Assembly (NCBI GenBank): GCA_003586115.2
Contig: QVOM02000102.1
Span: 987,405-1,051,404, forward strand
Reading direction: 5' to 3'
Source: Salvator merianae
Lineage: Eukaryota; Chordata; Lepidosauria; Squamata; Teiidae
DNA: 64,000 nucleotides
The notes under the pieces were generated by a model. That model had not been told where the DNA came from, ran no database searches, and was given only the letters and a program-made list of their open reading frames with translations. Of the stretch, positions 55,984 to 64,000 are shown in pieces. The position numbers and the translations under genes are program-made. Positions within the stretch are counted from its first letter, which is position 1, and every line of letters begins with the position of its first letter.

Positions 55984-56671
55984 TAGGTGTGATCAGACAG
56001 GCTTAAAGAGGCAACCTCTGGGCACATTTGAGTCTGAAATGACATTTTTTGCCTGCATTCGCCTTATCCCATCTGAAAGAAAGAAGAAGAAGAAGAAGAA
56101 TTTGGTTTTTATACCCCGCTTTTCTCGGCCGAAGCTGACTCAAAGCGGCTTACAAGGTTATTTTTCGTCCGAAAGCTTACATCTATCTATCTTCCGCATC
56201 ACACAATGTGATGCTCCCTATTCATCTACTTGCAATTACTTGCTTTCGAACAGCTAGGTTGGCTGGAGCTAGAGACCAGTAGGGGGTGCTCATCCCCTCT
56301 ACACGGCAGACAAGGGCCTCGAACTCCAATCCTCCTATTGAAAGATCAGTGCCTTAGCCTTCTGCGCCACTGTGCCTCCAAAGCCTCGGAAAGGTTGCCT
56401 CTTCATTATGCAGGATTTCATAGCTCTGAAGGCATTTTTTTCTTTAAGCTGGGTTGGGCAGGAAATGACATTAGCAAGGAGGCAGGGGTTTCCCACCGAG
56501 TGGCTAATGATTTGGTAACACCTGTAGTCAAGGTAGGCGTGACCTCACTTGGAGGTATATGTAGGCTGCAGTGTATACAGTATTCTGTAAGGCATTTTTT
56601 TGCGCTTCTGAGAATGGGATGCTTTTTCTTAAAGAGACAACTTTAAAAAGGCCTGTCTGATCACAACCTTA
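55984..56671. mobile_element. MITE-A long copy carrying a SINE
   Basis: The left end TAGGTGTGATCAGACAGGC and the reversed right end TAAGGTTGTGATCAGACAGG are inverted copies. The inner segment includes GAGGCAACCTCTGGG on the left and AAAGAGACAACTTT on the right, which are also related by inversion. About 300 bp of the 688 bp is an inserted SINE-2. The rest (56,380-56,671) is longer than in the other MITE-A copies, so this may be a distinct subfamily. Confidence 0.65.
56076..56375 (-). mobile_element. SINE-2 copy, antisense, inside MITE-A
   Basis: The plus strand starts with GAA units, then TTTGGTTTTTATACCCCGCT, TTTCTCGGCCGAAGCTGAC, ATCACACAATGTGATGC, GCAATTACTTGCTTTCGAA and ends with the reversed promoter boxes (CTCGAACTCCAATCC, and CTTCTGCGCCACTGTGC). 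It is highly similar to the sense copy at 32,908-33,221, suggesting a fairly recent family. Confidence 0.85.
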
Positions 56672-59464
56672 AATTAAATCCTTCCATTTAAGTTAGAGAA
56701 TTTTTGAGGATGCATATAAAATGCTGTGGAATAACCAGCTGTTCAGAGAGCATATTGTAATTCCACAAAGCTGTTTAATGAATTTATCCCGACTATAGCT
56801 CCTTTCTGTTGCAGCTGGAGAAGAGCCATTTAACCTCATTCTCAGGTAAAACTTTCTCACAGTTTCTCTTAATCTGTGTAGTCCATCAAGGAGAATACGA
56901 TTTAGTCAGAGCTCGTTCTGGGAGCCTTGAGGCCTGGACAGTATCACCGCAGTCTCCACCTGTTGATTCATCTTCGCCCATTGGCCTGTCACCCAGAAGA
57001 CTGAAATGGACTATGCTATGCATGCCATTCCTGCACTGAAGACTCAGAGCTTATTTTTTTGGACAGAACTGCTACTGATTAGTTAAGCTGCTCATATGAA
57101 ATAGAAAACCAGCTGCAGATTTTCACCCAAGCATCCTTGTTTAAAATAAACATTGATGATTGATTCCTTGCAAATTAGCACTCTTGTTTTGATTTCTTTT
57201 TCTATACCATCGTTCACTTTAGGATGTTACAGAACAACCAATAAAAAATACTGAGAACAGCAGGATTTTAAAGCAGCAATGAAAGTTTAAATGATTTGGT
57301 ACAAAGCAATAGCCTTTCCTTCATACCAGATATAAAGTAGTATAGGCAATAGACAATTCCTTACAGAAAGAGTGTCACAATTGGGTTATCACGTTGTGTC
57401 TGATAGAGAAGAAATTCACAAGGACTATAAAAAGATGCCTTAACAAGGCATTTCTTCATGTACAGGCGAGGGCAAAACACATACGGCTTCATAGGTGACC
57501 ACCATTGCCTTAAACGGATCTAGAAACAACTGCTTCCTATGCAAAGTTTCCAAGCCATCTCCAAAGGCAACTCAGATGTATACAGTTCAATTGAATTTTT
57601 TGCCGAGAGATAATTATGGCCAAGATCTATGTGGGAAGGCTTTAGCCAGGCTGCAAGCAAAATAGAAAGCTGGTGAAGGCATTCAAACTCTGAAAATACT
57701 GATAAAACTAGGGGCCTGGTCCCCCACAACAGAATAGTTCATTGTTGGGAACTATGGAGACTGAGAGCATTCTTCACTAGATCACATCCATCTAATTTAA
57801 TGTGTGCTTAGTTTGTCTTTCTTTGCTCACACTTTTCAGTTTTCCCAACCCCCATCTGGTAATGGGAACTTTTCCTCTCCTCTCCACCCCTTTCATCTCC
57901 TCTCCACCCCTCCCCTCCGTCTCCTCCCTGTACCCTCTGTGATTGGATGCCATCCTATCAGCCAAATTTTGGCTTCTCAGGAGAGGGCAAGGCCACCTCC
58001 CTCTATCCCCACCCTCCCTATCCCTGGCTTTTATTAAGGAAAGGTGGAGGTGAAATGGGATGAGCCAGTTTTGCACAATTACCCCATGGACGAGCAGTCC
58101 AGTCATCCACCCAGCACAGCATTTTGCCTCCGGATGGCTATGTTCTTGAAGTCTGTCAAGGATAATCAGACTCTCCACACATTCTAATACAGAGTTGGAC
58201 TTTGCCCCCAAACTGCTGCTGTGGTGAATAACTTTTCCTTGATGCCCAGTACCCAGCTGTTTCTCTGGTCCTTTTGACAACTCAGTAATTACCACCACAA
58301 CGGCAACAATCATGTTGTGGTGGGTTCCACCAGGCAATTTGAAGGCAGGTGCACATATGCTTGTAGAGCAAAGGGGTGATGCACCCACAAGGTTCACTTC
58401 TGCCCTACCTTCAACTTGCAGCCCATGAGGCACAGGTGGGGGAGTGCTGAGCATAGCTGGGAGCTCATGTCCTCCTATTATCTCCCTCTCCATGCGTGGT
58501 CTCTTTAAATCTCCACTTGTTTTGGCAATCGGTCTCCTCCTTCTCCCAGGCAGGAATTTTTCTTCTTTCCCTGTAGAGGAAGCCTTTTTGCTCACTCTGG
58601 GACTGAAAAGCAGTAATGTGAAGGGTGGGGTGGAGAAACCCAACTACCAGAGACCAGAGAGAGAAAGAGCAAGAGAATAGGAGGATATGAGCTCCCAGCT
58701 ATGTCCAGCGTTCTCCCACCTGAGAGCAACAATGCCTATAAAGTTGGACATTAGCCAGAAAAGGGAAACCCTCCCTCTTTCCACCCAGAAAACTACAAGT
58801 ACCACCCCCAGTAGTCCTCTTACAAGATCACACAGTGAAAAGAGAACCAGTTTACTCTCAACGTTGGGATGAAATGAATACTGGATAGATCTAATTGGGA
58901 GAGAATAGCTCGCAGGAAAATCAGAAAGGCACTTTGGGATGTGATCCCCCAGGCTGTTTTAGGTCTCAGGTGTGACTGCAGATAAGGGAGTATCTTTATC
59001 TTCATTAAAAAAAACATTCCTTTGAATAGGTAAACCACTGATATTCTGAAATGTTAAGAAATTAAGACACCATGATTCCCCTTTCCTATAATGTGCGGAA
59101 CATGTGGTTCTTCAAAGAAATGGGATTAAAATTTCTGTCATGTGTGACCTCACTGGCCATGTCAGCTGGTGCATAAGATCACAGGTACTGTAAAAGACGG
59201 TTAAAAACTAGAGGATCAGAGTCTAGCTGTTGTACAAATAAGAGTGAGATAATATTTTCTGTGTAGCCAGCTTCAAATACCATTCTCTTTTGATCAAGAT
59301 AGTGGCCAGTTCTTCATGTCACAGTAGAACCACTTCTAGAATCCAAAGCACAACTAGGGAGACCAGTATACACTCTACAACCTCCTGAAGAGTTTACAGC
59401 CATATTTCATAATGAGCCATATAGTTGCACAGATCATATGCATGATTAGTCAAAGTTGTCTTCC
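56672..59464. other. No confirmed gene; candidate terminal exon and long open frame
   Basis: A possible last exon is described at 56,882-57,039. A 283-codon open frame on the minus strand at 57,792-58,643, the longest in the window, lies in GC-rich and pyrimidine-rich DNA and shows no recognisable domain. No transposon was recognised. Confidence 0.35.
56882..57039 (+). CDS. Candidate 3'-terminal coding exon, gene unknown
   Basis: A pyrimidine-rich tract ending in TGTGTAG at 56,875-56,881 could be a splice acceptor. The following frame reads HQGEYDLVRARSGSLEAWTV, then a serine- and proline-rich part (SPQSPPVDSSSPIGLSPRRL), and ends KWTMLCMPFLH with TGA at 57,037-57,039. AATAAA follows at 57,145-57,150. 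The frame stays open upstream to a second acceptor-like TTCTGTTGCAG at 56,804-56,814. I do not recognise the protein. Known families could not be searched, and no donor-linked upstream exon was found, so this is a hypothesis. Confidence 0.2.
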
Positions 59465-59637
59465 CTGTTACTTGTTGTTGACTCCTGGTTGACTACATGG
59501 GCACCTCTGTGCAATTTTATTGGCAAGGATAGAAGGAGTCTGCCATTGTCTGCTTCTTGGAAAAGGCTGGTGATTGAATTTGCATACCTCTGCTTTCCAG
59601 GCAGTTTATTTTACCACTGAGCTACAGCTATTTCCGA
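59465..59637 (-). mobile_element. SINE-1 copy, antisense
   Basis: The plus strand reads ACTTGTTGTTGACTCCTGGT, TGACTACATGGGCACCTC, TTTATTGGCAAGGATAG, TGCCATTGTCTGC and GGTGATTGAATTTGC (reversed, damaged B box), ending at CACTGAGCTACAGC (reversed A-box region). It is more diverged than the 30.1 and 34.3 kb copies. Confidence 0.7.
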
Positions 59638-60165
59638 CTTCCTGCTACTGCATTGTGTGCTAGTTCAGTTGGGCATAGCTCTTTTCATCAGCATCTGGAA
59701 AGGCAGAATTGGCTGGCAAGTTTGCTTTTGCAAATAGGCTGCTTAACCTAGCCTTACTCAGTTCAGATGAATAAAACTGTCTTTGTTTATTCAAGTGACA
59801 TTAGAAATGCTGATTGGCAATGTTCCCAGATCCTAGCTCACAGCAGAGCAATCATACTTTTTAATTTTTTACTTAGGTGGTGGGTGGGATAGGGAGAGTC
59901 CTGGCTTATTTCTAAGCTAGTCTGATTTTGATCTGGTTCCAACCACAAAATTAATGAAACATTTTAAACATTCTCCTGCTTGCCACTCTGATTGAACGAT
60001 CGTCAGAGTTTAGATTACTTCTATTAAGTAATTCAGAAGGAGAATTTTCTCAAATTCTGTCCATGATCCATTGTTACGACTGACAAGCAAGGTGAACGAA
60101 AGAGGTTTCCTGCTCTGCTGTTATGAGTCCTGTGTTTGGGTAATCTCTCAGTAATGACTGTAGAG
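59638..60165. other. No recognised feature
   Basis: Nothing was recognised. Confidence 0.5.
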
Positions 60166-60338
60166 CAGTGTTTCTCAACTGGGGGGCCCCGTACACACTG
60201 CGGAAACAGCGCTTCTGCTTCCTCCTCCCTCCCACTTCTGCACTCCACTGCTGCGGGCACCCAGTAGGACAGGGGGGGCCACAGGAAGGAAACAAGGTCA
60301 GAAGGGGGCCACAGTCAGAAAAAGGGTGAGAAACACTG
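60166..60338. mobile_element. MITE-G, hAT-like
   Basis: The ends CAGTGTTTCTCAACT and GGGTGAGAAACACTG are inverted (CAGTGTTTCTCACCC reversed). Flanking CTGTAGAG (60,158-60,165) and CTGCATAG (60,339-60,346) form an 8 bp target duplication with two differences, the hallmark of hAT elements. The 173 bp element is GC-rich inside and has no coding capacity. Confidence 0.8.
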
Positions 60339-61639
60339 CTGCATAGTGTATAGGAATCACCTACTATAACATTTTTAATTCCATTTCTTAAAGGCTGTGT
60401 ATGAATTAGTTCAGATTATATTTCAAACTGATTCATAGGCTCATGAGAGTAACTTTAAAAAAAAAAATCATTAATCAGAAATAAACAAACAAAAATGGAA
60501 AAACAACTGATATTCTAAAGTGACTGAAATGCTGAGAGTTAATATTTTGCTGGTTGTCTATAACCTTCAGGAGATCCTGGATGCCTCATGTTTAGTTGAC
60601 CACAACTGACAGAACAGCAAAATCAGAAGCAATAAAAATGAAAGCAAGTTCTAACCTTTTCACCACTTTTCACCACTGATATAGCTGGCTTTGCATCTGG
60701 GTTCTGCTTCTGGGCACCTTGCTTAAGATGGATCCAGATAACAGGCTGAGAGAAGGGCACAAAGATGCTCAGGGGACTGGAAAAAGGAAGTTATATGGAT
60801 GACTGAAAGAATTAGGTATGTTTATCCTTGAGAGGAGAAGGCTGAGAGAGCCTTTAATCTTTCTCTTCAAATCTTTGGAAGGATATTGAGAAATAGGCCA
60901 TGACGGCTGGTTTATCTTCTCAGAATGCAGGGCCTATGACAACTGGTGCATTCTGTGGGTGATGCTTTCCTTGGTTCTGGCATGGAGCAGACAACTGAGC
61001 TTGGCCGTAATAACACCTCCCAACTCGTATGATTTTATGAGAGGCAGAGTATATATTCTACGAGTGATGAAACATTTTACTATTCTTTAGGCCCATCAGA
61101 TTCAACATTCTTATATCTTTAAATGTAGTTTCAGGATATTTCTGAGGTAGAACTCCAGTAGATTTTTTTATGGAAATGCTCTTTTTGCATTATGTGCACT
61201 GTGAGACATGTTTTTCACCCGTTCTCTGACTTTGCAAATTGCAAAGACTCCCTTCTTTAAAATATACTTAAAAAGAAAAGCACCACCACTGTGATGACCT
61301 TTCTTGACCCCCCTATATATGATACAACGGTGTCATGCTATATGTAATAGCTTGGCTTTGAGGACACTTCCCATGTTCAAAGCTACAGATCACAACACAG
61401 AGACACATTCTGAAGTGAACTGCTGCGATGTGTAGGTCTAAGTACAACCAGTTCATGACAATAGAGGTTTAACATGTTGTTGGTGATACAATGCAGCGCA
61501 AGCAAGCATTATGAAAATGTTTGTCTACATACAAGAATTGCAGTTTTTTAATACAGAATCTGATCTGAACATGTACAGCTCTTAGCCTATTTTTGTTATA
61601 GTGGAAAATATTTGTAGCTCATTGTGACAATATTGCTTT
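60339..61639. other. No recognised feature
   Basis: Nothing was recognised apart from an A run at 60,457-60,467. Confidence 0.5.
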
Positions 61640-61861
61640 GTTGGGCTTCTCCGAGCTCAGTGTCTTTTCTGCAGACATTTCACCACTAGACTAGGCAGCA
61701 GCAGAAGTTCAAGGTTTCTTCTTTGGTTGGCGGTGGAATATGTAGCATCTGGTTTTGGGGTTGTGATTGATGGATGAAAGTTCTTTATGTTCGCTGGTGA
61801 TATTTCTTCTTTGCTACTTTGGCAGTTTTGTTTTTGTAAAGGTTCTTCTTTAGGGTTGACT

Positions 61862-62079
61862 TTGGTTGTGGTCACATGCAGTAAAAAAAAAAGCATCTCT
61901 GAGGTGACTCAGAAATAGCACGGAAACAGTCCCAAGCTGGGATCATTCAGATGCCAGTTTGCCTCTCTTCTCCTCATGAACATTCTAGAGAAGGAGGATT
62001 GCATATAGGATGAGAAGAAAAGGGCCACATGCTACTGTCCTGGAGGCACTTCTTTTCTGTTATGTGTGATCACAGCCTT
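61862..62079 (-). mobile_element. MITE-A copy inside the Penelope-like element
   Basis: It starts TTGGTTGTGGTCACATGCAG and ends TATGTGTGATCACAGCCTT, inverted ends of the A type. The reversed interior AGAGGAGAAGAG and 'gggatcattcagatgccagt' match the 40.8 kb and 22.6 kb copies in opposite orientation. It separates the Penelope C-terminal coding remnant from its terminal region. Confidence 0.7.
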
Positions 62080-62383
62080 CCTGTTGATTTATAGTGTCTA
62101 CTATTCTCTGATGATCTTCATAATCTATTCTCTTTGGGGAATATTTATTGTTGTACATCATCCTTCCTGGAGACTTCCTTTCTGCTGGACTGGTGCACAA
62201 TAGGGGAATTAAGTGAAGCTTGAGGAAGATTGATCTCTGTTGGATTCTTGATCTGACCTTTTGGTTGCTGCAAGGTTGCTTCTTATAAGGAGTTCTAAAT
62301 TGTTCTTTATGAGAGATTTGTAGATGGAATTGATACCTATGTTATGTTTATCATCAGTTGATCTGAGTGCCTTCTCGAGAGTC

Positions 62384-62575
<192 letters not shown>

Positions 62576-62599
62576 ATGTTCTAATATTTCTAGTGTTTA

Positions 62600-62850
62600 C
62601 CAGTTGAATTTGTAGTGGTGTTCATCTGTGTGTAGCACTACTAGTGATTTTTCATTGTGTCTCTTTACAGCTAGCGGATGTTCATGGATGCACTCAGCTA
62701 GTCTTTTACTGATCTTTCTTGGCATTTTATATTGCAAACTGCTCCAGTTTTATCTTCTTTAGGAACTGGGTTTTTGGTTCTACTTAGTATGCTCTGAAGT
62801 GATTTGGTCAGTGGCTCATAAACTGCATTGATCTGTTAATGCACCTAATG
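62600..62850 (-). pseudogene. GIY-YIG endonuclease remnant of the Penelope-like element
   Basis: The Penelope C-terminal nuclease has the order GIY, YIG, R, EH, H, W. Here the GIY side is visible as KTGAVCNIKC, the YIG segment is lost at a frame change, and the downstream part is well preserved as KRLAECIHEHPLAVK, SLVVLHTDEHH and YKFNW. Loss of the YIG block and the frameshift would abolish DNA cleavage. The assignment rests on motif order, not on alignment. Confidence 0.6.
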
Positions 62851-62980
62851 TAGCATCCTTAAAGATACAGTAATGAATGGTGGCAGGAATGCTGTTACTC
62901 TTGAATGAAGATATGCAATGAAACTTGGGCCTCCCTAAAGAAAGGTCTGTGGGGTATCTGAAGCTGTTCACAGATCTCTC

Positions 62981-63594
62981 TTTGAAGCATTTGCTATCAC
63001 TCCAACTTATCTTGCTGTACTGACCTGACTCTGCAAAAAGACTTGTGGTTCCCTCTGTGTACTAGCCCAGTCTCCCCCTCTTTCTATCCACCCTCTGCTA
63101 ATAAACAAACACGGATGGTCTGTTTTAGAGATACATCAGTTTCAATTAGGTATGAGATGCATCTGTTTCATTTCCTAGTTATTTGGTGAAGTTGATTTTG
63201 TCTCACAGCAGAGTCAGATCCGTGAACTCTAATCGATGGGGCAATTGTATGGAAATGGATGATGAAATGAGGGGCTGTCGGTGAAGGAACAGCAATAGGC
63301 TGGAGATATCATTTGGAGATTATCTTAGAAACTTGCCCTCTGCCAAAACTGCCCAAGATAACTGGTCGTGTGTCCAAACTTGAATATGTTACCCTTAGAT
63401 AAAGCTTCCCATATGGCTTGCATCATGTCTGAACCAAGATGGTGTTGCCAGTAAAGAACAATATGAAGCTTCTAATGTTCATTCAGTTTTATGAATGAGG
63501 TCAAACTATTATAAACAAAGATTGGAAATTCTGCTCTGCTTCCTCTGTGTTGTTAGGAAAGCTTGATAACCAGAATATATGTTAGCAGAATTTG
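62981..63594. other. No recognised feature
   Basis: Nothing was recognised; part may be the eroded upstream polymerase region of the Penelope-like element. Confidence 0.4.
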
Positions 63595-64000
63595 TATGGA
63601 TTCATATAGTTGGAAAGAGCCATTAGCTCATCCAGTACAATCTGCTGCTTCATGCTAGTATCCAGATTAAAGCAAGTAAACACATATGGAGACTTCACCA
63701 TTTTCATAGGCAACAAGTTCTAATTCTGAACCACTGCTGCTGTACTGAACTCTTCTCCTGACATCAGCTGGAATCTGCCTTCTTATGTTTAAGTCTGTTA
63801 CTCTTTGTTCTGTATTTTGTGTGCAATGAATGTCATCGTATTCTCTCTTAGGTCATTTCAAGGCCAAACATGCTGAATTTTCTTAATATGTCCTCACCTA
63901 TATCTTCTCCAGTTTCTTGAACATCTTTAGTTCTCTTTTTGTTCCATTTTTTCTGAATCACTTTTTAAGTAATGTGGCTTGAACTGGAAACACTGTTCCA
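63595..64000 (-). mobile_element. CR1 LINE 3' part, antisense, runs off the window
   Basis: The plus strand reads 'attcatatagttggaaagagc' at the 3' end, then 'gttctaattctgaaccactg', 'ctggaatctgccttcttatg', 'aggtcatttcaaggccaaac', TCTCCAGTTTCTTGAACATC and 'gaactggaaacactgttcca'. This is the classic antisense CR1 sequence. It is truncated by the window edge, and the frame is lost. Confidence 0.8.

Overview
The window looks like non-coding nuclear DNA of a vertebrate, most probably a squamate reptile. It is AT-rich, has no intact protein-coding gene, and long open frames on both strands are rare. The interspersed repeats fit that group: CR1, L2 and L1 non-LTR retrotransposons, a Penelope-like element, several tRNA-derived SINE families (one with an AAC tail, others with a TTC tail after a LINE-like 3' end), and many short terminal-inverted-repeat DNA elements (MITEs). 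The squamate assignment rests on remembered repeat types, not on a database search. The DNA is probably intronic or intergenic.

Layout. 0-7 kb: mostly unique sequence with L2-type 3' ends (346-690, 3310-3440, 6735-6840), a CCAAT-box cluster near 3.6-3.75 kb and paired NRF1-like sites near 6.27 kb. 7.36-8.71 kb: a composite DNA transposon whose termini enclose an L1 3' end, a Tigger-type end and a MITE end. 9.4-9.9 kb: two nested MITEs. 13.3-13.9 kb: a MITE-B copy and a palindromic MITE-D. 17.6-18.9 kb: a CR1 3' end inside a MITE-B copy. 19.8-23.7 kb: an L2 fragment, then a CR1 split by a MITE, then a Penelope-type terminal region. 28-34.5 kb: MITE-B, SINE and MITE-C copies. 36.0-38.2 kb: an L1 ORF2 fragment. 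41.5 kb: a MITE with long inverted repeats. 42.5-45.7 kb: a LINE C-terminal fragment, a candidate LTR and a 2.1 kb L2. 50.7 kb: a second full MITE-D. 53-57 kb: a MITE-C, then a MITE-A carrying a SINE, then a candidate terminal exon. 60-64 kb: a hAT-like MITE, a Penelope-like element with GIY-YIG remnants that is broken by a MITE and a 190 bp microsatellite, and a CR1 running off the end.

MITE names are used only within this window. A: ends near TAAGGYTGTGATCA. B: ends GGCTGCCTCCAGA, with an internal hairpin. C: ends GGGCCTTTYTGCACTT. D: whole-element palindrome starting GCTGCATCCAGACGTC. E: related to A. F: ends AGGGCCCAGC. G: hAT-like, ends CAGTGTTTCTCAAC.

Nothing here works as an operon or pathway. 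The main information is the order of insertion: TTC-tailed SINEs landed in MITE-A and MITE-C, MITE-A landed in CR1 and Penelope copies, CR1 landed in MITE-B, and MITE-C landed in MITE-E. The most useful follow-up items are a possible terminal exon at 56,882-57,039, a possible core promoter near 38.55 kb, hammerhead-ribozyme-like motifs in Penelope-type ends, and MITE families B and D.
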